Source: Otis tarda (Eukaryota; Chordata; Aves; Otidiformes; Otididae). Taken from it: a stretch of 64,000 bases of DNA. Made by a program: the position numbers and the translations under genes. Shown here in pieces: positions 10,331 to 22,255 of the stretch (the stretch's first letter is position 1; each line of letters begins with the position of its first letter). The notes under the pieces were generated by a model that made no database searches, had not been told where the DNA came from, and was given only the letters and a program-made list of their open reading frames with translations. The DNA lies in NCBI GenBank assembly GCA_026413225.1, contig CM048554.1:68936463-69000462 (forward strand), written 5' to 3'.

Positions 10331-13300
10331 GCCAAGGAGTGTTCGCAGCTGCGGCACCGCATGGCCTGGTGAATCCCCCCGGTCTTGGCTGAGGACTCGA
10401 GGCATTGCCATAATGCAGACAAAATGCAGTAATTTCAACATCCAGCGTATCACAGGAAATTAGCTCTTTAATAGCACATTTTATAGCTAGAAGTAAAATC
10501 CTGTATGCTCAGATGCTTCTCCCTAGTTTTACTTTGTTTGTTTGGTGAACAACGCATTTGTAGGAGTTTCTCTGCTGGGCTGTAGTCACTACTGAACAGC
10601 ACATGTGTGCTGTGAGGGTTTTACATCCATAAGCTAACCACAGGAACCTAACCCACCTTCAGCCTCATGCTCTCTTTGTGTAAGAAGGCAGGAATCTAAA
10701 CATTTTCCCTTGCTCACATAATGTGTCCAGGTTTCCAGCGGGATTTTGCCTGGTGTACCAAAGCAAATACTTGGTAGGACATCCATGACAATTCTACCAA
10801 GGAAAGATAAGCCAGAATAAAATACCATAATTCCTCTCTACAAATGCGTTTTTATTACTGCCACGAGAGCTGTTCTTGTTCTGCAGTAAGTTGTTCGGCA
10901 GAGCAAGATGATGCCAGTTTCATCATGGGTAAAAGCAAAAGTTGATTTTATAGGTCTTGACCCTAATTTGCAAACTCCCAGGGTTTTCCAGCCTGTAAGG
11001 CTAGCTTCACTGTAGAGGTGCCACGCTCAGAAAATCTTCACAATTGGATGGAGAAAAAGAGACTGAATTATGATTCTGCAAAATTGAAGTACTGGTATAT
11101 TGATTATTCTATATGTTGTATTGATTATTCTATAGATAGTTTGACTATGGGGCACTGCAATGGGGTTGAGAAGCTTCAGAAACAGGAAACAGGCAGCAGA
11201 TTCCCTTGACCAAAACGTAAGAGTTTACTTGCTGCAATACACATCCAACACATCCATACAGCCTGTTAGATGGCACATCTTTTCTGAAGGGCTGCTAAGA
11301 CACAGCAATTAACAGCGAATCAGTTAACTGATTTCTTTGAAAGGTAATTTCACTATTTCTGCTATGCACTGTTTGTCTGCCTAGGGCATTCTTGGCTCCC
11401 CCATAGCTAAAGGCTGATTCTTAAAGACTTCATTGCATATGTTGAAAAAAGTGTTGGTAAATGGCATGCATTTTGCCTTAGGAATTACTGTATACTGCTG
11501 AAAAGAGCCATACATTTGTACATACCCTGCTAATAGGTCTGCACACACCGTGAAGTGTCTTTATATATGTAATACTTGGCAACTTTGAAAAAACTGTTCC
11601 TAAAAGTATTTCCCTGTATTCTCTTATCTGACATCTCTCATTTTAAAATAGACCAAAAGTAATCATACTAAAAAGTACAGGCCAGCTAGGACAATCTATA
11701 GATTGCAATAGAAAGCTGTTTTTAAGGAAAAGAGAAGTTCACTGAGGAACTTGATAAATGTAGGTAAGAAATAGTTTGCACTCTTCCTACAAAAGCTGGG
11801 TTTTAGTAGCCATTTTAGAAGCAACATTAGTACGCCTTGCCCTAAGGATAAGGGTTGTTGCTTGGTTTGCAGATTAAGTCCTGGATGGAGTTATGAAAGG
11901 AAAAAAGAGATGTTGAAACAATCCCTGGAGTAATGAAAGGACATCATTAAGCCTCTTATCCTAGGGAAGCATAACTGGAGGAAAAAATGTAGCATTTGAA
12001 GATACTGTCTGGACAGAGAACAAAATCCTTAGTCTGTCAGAGTGGAATCTGAGACTGCCGGCGAGCCAAGGTCTCTAAAGTCCTGCAGTTTGTTTTGTGG
12101 TTCTGGTATGCTTATCAGCAACATGAAAAAAAGTCTCAAAAATGCCGAGCTATCACAGGAGCCTTCCCAAGGAGCCACTCGTGTGCCTGTCTGCTGAGAA
12201 GACAATAGTTGTGATGGGTTCTTGCTACGTGAATCTCTGTTCATAAGGACAAGAACCAAGACTAGCTCACCTGATGCAGCTTTGGAGCACCAGAGTAAAA
12301 AGCACTGGTATAACTTTAAATCTGAGGCAAACCTGAATTAGACTCCTGGAGAAAATCCTCACCATCATGTTCTTCAGTGCCAAGTCAGAAGTTTCAATTT
12401 TACATGAACAGTGGCAGATTTTATAAAAAATAGTAAATATAATTGCAATAAAGTGTGTTCCTCATATTAACGAGATCAGGAAGTATCTGAGTATTTATGA
12501 TTGCTTGACTCAGAGTGTCTTCACCTGCTACTCGTAGTGATTTGATCTGCTGGTAAGGGGGCATAAAAATAAAGAGAAGAGAGCAAATGTGGGAGATCAA
12601 CATATAACTGTGTCATTGCCTTCAGATTTTTCTTTTAAGTTTTTATCACCTGTGAAATTTTTGTATGTGAAAAGGTCTAATGCTAGAAGACTACTGGTTA
12701 AGCAATTCATGTGTGAAACAGCTGTAGGCTTTCTTTATGCTGCCGACACTAATGAAGTGTATTTATTGAGTACTTCTTCTTTTCCAGTGAAAACATTGAT
12801 CTGCAGTTCCTTTAGGACACAACTATAAGGTATATAGTAAAGTTTTGTAAGGTAAGAATTGATCTAAGCACAGCACTAACAGCATGATTTTAAATCAGTG
12901 AAATTAAATTGATGCAATTAGAGCCAAGGAAGGTAAACTAGAATAACCTGAGTCAATGCCAATAAACAATGCCCGAAACAAAATACAGTTAGTTAAATAA
13001 ATCAGTTAGCAGCATATGTTAACTTCATGTGCCTTTAGATAGTGCCTTCCTAGCTCCCTGGTCAACAAAAAGGTCTAAAACCTCTAAAGTTGTCTAAGTA
13101 TGCATGTATTTAAACATGGGTCAAGCATTTATCTTAATGCGGCATGATATTCTTGTTTTGTAGTGTATCATAATGCAACAGAATTAGTACACATGTAAAA
13201 TGGATGAAAAACTGGTAAGTGGTATCAAGAAGGAACTATCAGTAGGAAAGAATCATCAAATAGGGCTGCTACCAGTAGAGTTCAATGGGGATTAGTGTGA

Positions 13301-16300
13301 GTCCTGCCGTTGCTCAATGATTTCATGACCCAGGTGGAAATAAAAACAGTGCCTGAAAGCTAGAAAATAACTAAAACAAAGGACAAAGCAGTTGTGCAAA
13401 GGAGTTTAACCTAAATGTATTAGTCTTCTTAAGATAAAATGACTTAATATAATAAAAAATGAAATACGATGTCTCAGCAGGTGCAATAGTTTTTGTAGTT
13501 CTGAAAGTCTTAAAGAATGGATATTTTTTCTAGAAGTTATCTTTCAGTCAAACATGCATTATGTGTACTCTGTACACATTACATAGGTAGGAAATAAGAC
13601 TTAAAGCTATGAGAAGAGTCTTTTCTGGTGTTGGCTTTTATGAATCCATTTGTAACCAGTGAAACTTCTGCACATCAACCAGACATGAAAAAAGCAATTG
13701 TTTGTGAAAAAAGCAGTTGTTCAGCCACCTGCGTGCTTAGGCACTGCTGCAGGAGTCTGGGCTTTTCCTGTGTGACTGTGTTAAACACGAATTAGGGTCC
13801 CAGCTCTACTGGCGTACTGAGATACATGGAAGTCTTATCAGGAAAAATCACAGCATTTTCTGCAAACGGACGATTAAGGAATCCCGTGTGCTTCTTCCAG
13901 GTTAGCAGCATTGCTTGCAGTATAATTTTCTCCCTGGAAGTTAAACTGATGCAGTTCCTAGCGTGGATGTAGATATGTTGGATGCTTTTATACTGGAGCA
14001 GTCTTTTCTCTTTCCTAATTGGAAAGCTTAAGCCTTTGAACTGACAAAACTGCATCCATTCGCATGAGTTTGCAGCACTTAAAGGATTCCAGCGCAGCTA
14101 TTGCCTTACTTTCATGTAGGCAAGGTCCACGCTTCTTACACTGCTGAAAATAAATGCCTTGAACTTTCAGTTCAGAACGCGAAAAGATGACCTAGGCATA
14201 CAGTCGTACTGTTTTAACTCTCCTTGGCTGTGTGGTACAATGGGCAGTAATACTGAAGCTAGACTAATCTAGGGTATTATTCAGTATTTAAATACATGAA
14301 TCAGAGAGAACACAGCTAAGATCATCCCAATAAATTTGCTAAAATGTCTGTTTTCCAATAAAACAATTTCTTTCTTTTTTCCTTTTTTTTAAATAAGTTT
14401 CTTTTTTTTTGGGGGGGGAGATATGCACAGAAGCATTTGAAAACTTGGGCAGAAGAATTTTTACTTTCACATTTGTGAATACTAAGAAAATTTAAGCTCA
14501 TGAGCTTGTTCTAAGTACATTTTGCAGTCTTTATACCCTACATTAAGCACCAATTAGAAATTGAAAGTGAATAATAGTAAAGATTAATTTTTTTCCACAC
14601 ATTTCTTATGATTAATATAAAAAGTATGTGTGACAGAAAAGGATTACAGACGAACAGCACCCACTTCCCCTCTAATCTTTATCCCTTTCCTGACTAAGTG
14701 CTATCTGCTAATACAAATCCCCAAGATCCTGACCTCTCTTTTTTGCTTTCCTCTCCTGCGAGCACAGTGGAGGAAATGATTCCTGTCACGTAGCCAAAGG
14801 GGGCATATTTTCATGGCTCCCTATGATGTGACGAGGAAATCCTGTTGCAGGGAATTCAGGAGGAAAACAAGCAGGTTGCCTGTTCTGCCCCTTTTTTTTG
14901 GAAGTCCTGCCTCCACTCCTCTACAGGTTTGCTTCCTGAATTGCCACTTCTGTGACTTTATCTGTACAGATCTCTTTGTTTCTGAATTTTCTTTCTCCAG
15001 TTTTGAAAGTAGAGGTTTCCAGGATATTCTCCTTCCTGATATCTCGCCATATATTAAGTTATTAAGTTGTTGTCTGGTGTAGATTTTTGCTTTGCAGATT
15101 TTGCTTGTATTACTTATATATTTTTTTGTTCCTCTACTGATCATCTTTAAACTCTGCACCAAAGTAAGGAATCACTGTAAGGAATCACTGTAATTCCTTT
15201 AATTCTGTTCTCTTCTAGGCTGGGGGAAAAAACCTCCACTGTAGACAGGAGGATATTACCATTTCAAATCCTAAAGCACTCAAATAGCTTTGGCTGTAGC
15301 CTAGAGGAAACCAATTATAGAAGGGTTTAACATTTGCTTTTGAATGCATTTAGTTCATCTGTAGTACTGTGTTTATTATTTTCTAGATTATATTATAAAC
15401 AACATATGAAAACTTGGTGTGAGGGCTTTTCTTCACCTACCAAGTCAATACCTACAAGGCTGATTTCCCTTCCCTACAGACTCTGAGATCAGTAATCAAA
15501 ATCATCAGTGAAACACATGAGTTGACTAGAAAGGAAACGTTTAGCAAATGTAGGACCCTGTGTAAAATCAACATGGAATTTATGCAAAACCCAATTTTAT
15601 TCAATGCTCCTTATAGTAAAAGCTACAGAGTAGTTGTTAAGAAAGCACGATGCATGTGAGCCTCATTCTGCAGTTTCATACCAGGAGTGTCCTCCTTCAG
15701 GAGCTAACTGCTCCTTCAGCAGGCAGCCGGCTTGTGTGTCTAGAGCTGGATCTGATCAGAGACCACAGGATTAAATGCAGAAGCACTTTTCCATTGTAGT
15801 ATTAGTTTTGATCCACAATGCTATATGTTAACAGCTTTAAGCTTTGGGAACATTTAGGTCTAGATCCTATTTCATGCCTCAGAACAATTTCTACTTTTGT
15901 GCAATGGACAAGAGCCTGTTTGAAAATGTCTCTGCTTTCAGAGAGGAGTTTATGTAAACAGAAAGACTTTATCATTTATTCCAAGCCCGTGATTCTACAT
16001 ATATGTTTTGGTCCGTGTCTCCTATTTGTAGCATTTCAGAATGACATGGAAAGGACAGAGCAGGCCTCCAGGGATTAAATCAAATTTACCAAGATCAAAT
16101 GATGATTTTGTGTTCTGCCTTCTGCCAGTCTCAGGATAAGGAAAGTCAGATCCAATTTCCTCTAGCATCTCCAATGTGGCAGTAATTTAGAAACACAGCG
16201 AACCAATGGTCCAAGCTTGTCATACCAGTCAAAGAGATTGCATAATCATTATTTGCTTAATTTTTTAGTGTTTTTCTTCTTTCTGGTAATACTGGTGTTT

Positions 16301-18757
16301 ATCCAATGCCAAAAACATCTTTGACCTGCTTGAAGATGTTTGGGCTGAAAATCTGACATCTTGTGTTTCAGGTAAGAGCTAGTAGAAGGGTAGATTCTGT
16401 TGGGGAATGACCAAGTATGAGTTCCGCAGTATAAAGGTGTACAACTCTATAGAGTAGAAACCTGTAGAATATTATAGATGTTTTGGGAGAAAAAGCAATT
16501 TTTCTCTTTAAAAATATTAAAAAAACAGCAAGGGTCCAAAATACTAATGACCTCTCATTCTATAGTGCAGCTCTTTCCCTTCAGAGTGGAATGTAAAAAG
16601 AGGTAGAAGAAGTAGGAGTACAAGGGGAAAGGCAAGAAATACTAGATCTATAAGCATTCTGGAGGTTTTCCTTATTTTGTTGAAAAACCCTGAAACACTC
16701 AATTGCAAATTTTTCTTTTATTAACTGATGTTTGTATCTCAGAAGGTGCATGAAGCTTAGAGACGAGATGATTAAAAAAGACAAGAGCTGCAGTTCTAAT
16801 CTTGCCTTACAATTTTAAAGGAAAAAAAAAATCCAATATAATTATGGACTGTCAAGTTGTCAAAGATTATAAGATCAGGGATTTTTCCCCTCAAAGTTTC
16901 AACAACTATGTAGGGAATAGTTAACACTCTGAAAAGACCTGACTTGAATAAGAAGCCAGCACTATGAAAAGGTTGACCAACACTGCTTGTAAATACAGAA
17001 CCTTGATGACTGAGTCTGTGATTTGGGGTGTTTTCCACATGCCACTGGGACATGGAACCATGGCTCTGTGGCTGCCCACCTCTGAGCATTGTCTGTGTGG
17101 CCACCGGCCCCACACATGGCCCTCAGCTTGCTCAGCAGTGCTGTGGGACAGCAGCGTATGCGCTGACTCTGCTCTAGCGGATGGGACACGGCAGGATACG
17201 ACACCTCCATGGAGCAGGATGAGAGCTGGCAGCGCACGCTGCTGGTGTTTCGAAGCAACATAGGGTTTTTTTTTTTTTTGTAGATTTGCTCAGTTAAGCT
17301 ACCAAAAATACAATTTCTGCATGTTTGACTGCTACGTTATGAGACCATCTATTTTTAAGAGGGTTTTATGAAGTCTTGATCCAGGCAAACATAGTTATTA
17401 GATAACGTCTATCTTGTTCTAAAAAGAAAAGAAAAACTACAAATAAACCAGTAAAAATGGGCAATAATAAAAACCCTTAAGGATTTTGTGTGTGCAAGGG
17501 GAAGACTTAGGTTCAGTTTTGACTGACAGGAAGAGATGGAACTGTAGATCTCTAACATGAATCATTGTCCCTTGCTCATCGTAAAGTTTAATTTTCAAGT
17601 AGTTTAGCCTCAGATTACCGGAAATAATTTCTGGCTCCACTCTAGATGATGTTGATGAAACAGCTGTAGAGGTAAGGGTCATTAAAGAATTCTTATTCGT
17701 AAAATTATGCACTTGCCTTTAATAACGTATTTAATTCTCTTTGAAGCGAATGGGGTTTAAAAATGTCATTCAGTCCTTTTGCTTTCGATAGAACTTCAAC
17801 ATTTTCTTTAACTGTACATTTCCTTAAATGTTTTTCTTCACTGGGGACTTTCTCATTTTTCTGCTTTGCAGGATCAGCCTGTAGGTCATTCCCAGCCTCC
17901 CAGGTTCTGGCAGCAGGGAGAGCCAGGATCTCAATGGGGAGCTGGGTGAAGCTCTACCACCTTGCTTTACTCTGTAACAGGAGAGACACTGTATGCACCA
18001 CCAGGGATAGGCCATACATCTATGGGAGAAGGTCTGGAGCCTCCCTGGTACATTAGTTTCTGAATCACCTCTCATGTGGCACAGGCAACAAGTACTGCAC
18101 CTTGTTTTTCCTGCTGCAGATAAAATTAAAAGTTTTCCCTGCTTTTCTACAGATATGGACAGAGGGAGCATGGTTTCCATTATTATTTTTCTGCTGTAAG
18201 TGCCTTTTACGAAGATGTATTAGTTAGGATCTGATAGATGATTTTCAGTCATTTATTCTCAGCATCCTCTTGGCCCTGGTGTGTTTTCTGCTTTGTAGGG
18301 AAATTTTCCATTTCACGCATTCAGTTAAAAGTCCTCAAAAGCACACAAGAGAGTAAAGTCTTAATATTTCATTTTAGGTTTTATGAAGAATTGTAATGAT
18401 GATTATTGTTTACTATTCTATTTAAAGAAAAAGCTCCATTCGAGGACAAAGAAAACGACCCATTTGGTATAACTGGTCAAATGACATTCCAGAAGCGGTA
18501 ACACCACCGGGGGTCCCTGGTGTCTGAAACTTCAAAATGTTTGGCTTCTCTCTGTTTATTTAGTGACAGAAAATGTGGAATGCTTTTGCCAAATTATTTG
18601 GAAGAGACTTTATGGTGAATAATCTGAGTTTTTTGTCTGTTGTTCTGTTTCCTGTGAAATTCAGTAGTAGCACCTAAATTCGTGTGTGGTGTGCTTCTAG
18701 CCACAGAATAAGAATAAATGAGTCTGTAGTGAAAATATCTGACTATATATTGAATAT
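10331..18757. other. Non-coding spacer, about 8.4 kb
   Basis: AT-rich with short scattered open frames that look random. One short minus-strand splice-bounded segment (about 17615-17660, TCTACAG acceptor, 45 bp, phase 1-1) and one plus-strand segment near 17872 after a strong TTTCTGCTTTGCAG acceptor are exon-like. Neither joins a convincing chain. No repeat was recognised by eye. Confidence 0.45.
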
Positions 18758-18762
18758 AAGGC
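18758..18762 (+). repeat. Target-site duplication, left (AAGGC)
   Basis: Identical to 18803-18807 on the other side of the 40-bp LTR remnant. Five bases fits ERVL-type integration. Confidence 0.8.
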
Positions 18763-18802
18763 TGTTGTGGTTTTGTTTAGTGAGGGGGGCTGAACTACGA
18801 CA
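18763..18802 (+). mobile_element. 40-bp ERV LTR remnant: the two LTR ends only
   Basis: The sequence opens TGTTGTGGTTTTGTTTAG, passes TGAGGGGGG and closes CTGAACTACGACA. These are the two outer ends of the solo LTR at 36943-37995 (read on the minus strand), with about 1 kb between them missing. Direct repeats AAGGC flank it (18758-18762 and 18803-18807), a perfect 5-bp target-site duplication. The G-run probably marks the deletion junction, since both LTR ends carry GGG next to it. Confidence 0.85.
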
Positions 18803-18807
18803 AAGGC
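18803..18807 (+). repeat. Target-site duplication, right (AAGGC)
   Basis: Matches 18758-18762 exactly; directly follows the terminal CA of the LTR remnant. Confidence 0.8.
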
Positions 18808-19652
18808 CAAGATGGAGAGCCATGGGGTAGCCGAGGAGAAACAGGGGTAAATGGATTTTGTCTGTTTCAATGTGGAGCAATAAAGATACCATTTATTTAT
18901 TGCTACCTATCAAATAGGTAAGTTTACCTAAATTTTGCTTACCAAACAAAGAGTTTATCTTTAAAAAAAATTATCACTACATGACTGGAAGGAAAGAACA
19001 TAGTTTAATTTTATTTTTCTTTGCTACCAGGTAGAAATGTCCTAATTTAGTTTCTTTCAAATTGGAAAGGAAGAAACATAAAGCTAACAATTCTTAGTTG
19101 TTATATTGCTTAAACATTGGAAAGAACTATAGTTTATCTTCACTTACTAAAAATGTCCAAGAGCTAGAATTATGCCATGTCTAAATTTACAGAGTCATAG
19201 AGGGATCAACCCAACACTAGGTACATTGTCCAAATAGTATTGCTAAGCAGTGCTGCTATCTTATTTAGAAACAAGAAAAAAATAGTTTTGTAATTCAAAG
19301 TTTTGTCAAGGCTTTGAATGTAGCAGCTCTCAATAAATCTCATATTGCTTTATGAGTGTATCACTGTACATGTCTCGTGTCTATCCAGCCACAAGCATCC
19401 GCATCTGTCCTCTGATCTTTATGCTGCATTAAAAGGTCCAGCTGGACTCACAGTGCTGTTGTGGCTACCAGATATTCCTCTCACCCTGGTTCACAAAAGT
19501 CCTGTTAGCACAAGGAAACACTATCTGCACCAAGATCAGTCCAAAACTGAACGTGCCACCTACAAAAACGACTCTGCTTGACACTCTTTCCTTGGCACTG
19601 GTAGAAGAAACTCAGGGTCTTGGAGGGTTTGTTCTTCATGAGTTTTCCTCAG
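18808..19652. other. Non-coding spacer
   Basis: AT-rich sequence with no gene or recognised repeat. It ends in the polypyrimidine tract of the candidate exon at 19653. Confidence 0.45.
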
Positions 19653-19862
19653 GACCTGTCCATACTTCTATGCGGTGAGTGTGGTGAGTGCTCACTTTGC
19701 AAACCTAGCCATCCTCCTGAAAGCCCAAGAACCAGGGACCTGTGGGATCCCTCTATCATGTCCCAGGGGACTCTACCTGGTACCACTTTTAAAAGATACC
19801 AGCCAGAGCTGACCAGTGCCAGGAATGCAGCCCTGAACATCTCCTTTGGGTTTACGTGCAGG
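19653..19862 (+). other. Exon-like segment, possibly of a divergent (antisense) transcript
   Basis: A strong acceptor (TTCTTCATGAGTTTTCCTCAG) precedes 210 bp that are open in phase 0 at both ends, followed by a strong donor (TGCAGG|GTAAGC). The 70 encoded residues include ECGECSLCK and have no family I recognise. It lies about 770 bp before a second plus-strand splice-bounded segment (20635-20790). Plus-strand exons here would fit a transcript running away from the RNF217 island; human RNF217 has an antisense non-coding neighbour. Chance pseudo-exons of this quality do occur, so confidence is low. Confidence 0.25.
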
Positions 19863-20634
19863 GTAAGCATGGGATGGCTGGGGGTCCGAGCATGAGTCCT
19901 CTCCTCGGGATAGTGAGTCAGGAGACAAATGCTGAGCCAAAGAGCCAAACCTTGTTGTTTTTTATTCAGTTCCCAAAATAATTTTGTTCTTTCCTCCCAC
20001 AGAGGCTGAGGTGAAGATGTCCCCCATGCTGCAGAGAGGAGCGTCCCTGAAGGCTCCATGCCCCAGGGCAATGCAGAAGTCACCACAGATCCTTTTGACA
20101 AAAGCCTGTTTGTTGAGCAACTCTAGAATAGCCTGAAGCAGACAATTTAAAAGAAAATAGAGCCATCCTGAGGCTTAGCACATTCCCAGGTTTGGCTCTC
20201 TGAAGAAACCTCCCAAGCTGCAGGAGAGCCAGGGTCCTCCGCTCTCGCCTGCCCAGTCAGCCCCTTCGAAGCAGGGGTGAGCTCTGCCCAGGCATCAGCC
20301 CACCTCAGCTGCCTCCAGCAGCACTGCAGGGTCCTCTGGAGAAACCAGGACCTGTTGCCTCTCCTGAAGGGTCTTCCAGGCCTGCCCTGTCTTCTCCTCT
20401 CATCCAGCAGATGCTTTAAACCCTCAGTTACAGGGAGCATTTAGAGGGATGCCATCCTTCAGGCAGCCCAGGGCAAGGGCTCTGCTCTCTGTTTCAGCAG
20501 TGCATATAGAGACAAAAAAGAAAAACTGGTCCAAAACCTGTTCTTCCACATCCCCTCTGTTCTCTCTATGTCCTCTATATGTCCTTGGTCTCCTGGACAA
20601 AACTAATTGCCTGAGAAGACTCTCTTGCTCCCAG

Positions 20635-20790
20635 GAATGCCAGTGTAATGGTTGCACTCAGGAGAAGATGATTTTACCACGACTAGGACCCTTGCCAAAA
20701 GCCAGCAGAGGAAGAAGAGGGTGGTGAGGATGAGGAGGACAGAGGATTTGATGGTAGATGGCACTTACACTGGTGGCAGTGGACAACGTG
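20635..20790 (+). other. Second exon-like segment, plus strand
   Basis: Bounded by the acceptor ACTCTCTTGCTCCCAG and the donor CAACGTG|GTAAGTAT. No frame is open across all 156 bases, so if transcribed it is probably non-coding. The GAGGAAGAAGAGG purine stretch inside could act as a splicing enhancer. Confidence 0.22.
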
Positions 20791-20799
20791 GTAAGTATA

Positions 20800-21885
20800 A
20801 CTCAATACTTTATACCCAGATAAAAACCACGGATGTTGGAGTTGTATCTATCTGAGTATTCATGCATCTGGGTTATGAGCAGGGCTGGTGTTTGTTACAG
20901 GTGGCCAGCTGGCTAGAATAAATTCCAATGACTTTTATTTTCTTTTGGACTGGAGATGTGAAGGAAAGGAAAACAGGGAGCTGCCTGGGAACAAAATTAG
21001 TCAGACGGACACACTTGTGGGATGGCAGCCAGTGAAGTACGCTGTTATTGTCTAGAGCTTTTGCAGCTCCGCTGAAACTGGCTGCCAGGGAGATTTTGTC
21101 GTCTGATAATCAGTAATGGTGAAGAGCTCAGGATGGAGAAGGGAGGGGAGATGTTGTACTTCTGAGGCAAGGAGCCAAGAGGAGTTCAGCCATTGCAACC
21201 GCACTACTCAGGCAGGTCTCTGCTGGGGCGGTGTTGGAAAGGCACCTTTTGACTTTGACCATAGCCCATCCCTGGTGAGAAGAGCATGTTGGCTCAGCTC
21301 TGGAGAGCAGGACATCTCCTCACAGCTGTTATCCTGCAGCTGTGCGTGGCAGGGAAGTGGGACTCAGTCGTGCAGAGCATATGAAGCACGTGTGTGAGCA
21401 GCAGCAGTGCTGGGGCACAGACCTAGACTGGCCAGGCTGTGCTCCTTTGTGGATCCTTCAGTGGACTTGGACTTCTGTCACTCCTTAAGCCTGGAGGGTG
21501 AGCAGACCACCTCAGAAGATGGAGAACTAGGTGCCCTCAAGGTTTTTGCCTAGCTGGATAGCTAGAATGCTCTATTTCTGACTCCAGGTGGCTAGCTGCA
21601 GTTAGAAGTTGCAAAAGTTTTCCTTGAAAGAGGAGAGAGAGTCTAGGAGATCATATCAACTTTGTCATCTCACCTCACTCCAGTGCTTGCATACCTGCTT
21701 GTATTTTCTTTGCCATCTTTTACCTTGTCTGATGTATAAATTCTGCTTTAGCTGCAGATAAAACATCTAAAATACAGTAACTAGGTAGCTACCATAGAAG
21801 AAAATTATTAAAAACTTGTTTAAGTAGGAAACATAATTCCAAGAGACAGTCAGTCCTTGAAGACAAGAGGACTTTGTCAGTGTAG
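20800..21885. other. Non-coding spacer
   Basis: Moderately GC-rich unique sequence. No open frame with family resemblance and no repeat recognised. Confidence 0.4.
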
Positions 21886-21889
21886 TTCA

Positions 21890-22255
21890 GATCCATCCAC
21901 AGATCTGTACTGTTCAATGTATTCGTAGACACCATAGTTCAATCAGTCAGTGTCAAAGAAATATTATGGATGACCCTAATTTGTTTAGGATAGTAAAGCT
22001 AATTGTGGGATGCAGGATGACTGTACAACACTGAGCGAGCTGGCAGCAAAATGCCAGATGAAATTCAATGTATGTACATGTAAAGTAAGGAGATGGTTCT
22101 TTCCACCTTGAGATGTGGGTCTAACTTCCCACCAAAAGAAGCAGATGTTATAAGGGGAGCTGGAACAAGTTGAGGAGGTATTAAATGCATAGAGGCTATA
22201 TCTAGCCCTGAAAGTCATCAAGCTGGAAATAAGTGATGACTGGAAAAGCATTAGG
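21890..22255 (+). mobile_element. Old CR1-family LINE relic (reverse transcriptase region)
   Basis: Frame-broken translation shows reverse-transcriptase landmarks in order: SVLFNVFVD near 21905, then after a gap ELAAKCQMKFNVCTCKV near 22035-22090, and LKVIKLEIS near 22208. This corresponds to the finger/thumb part of CR1 ORF2. Several stops and frameshifts make it a dead copy, much older than the 3'-end CR1 copies elsewhere in the window. Confidence 0.6.

Noticed and set aside
19649-20101. 150-residue minus-strand frame
   Set aside because: No recognisable domain, no supporting splice chain on that strand; the plus strand of the same region has the better splice signals.
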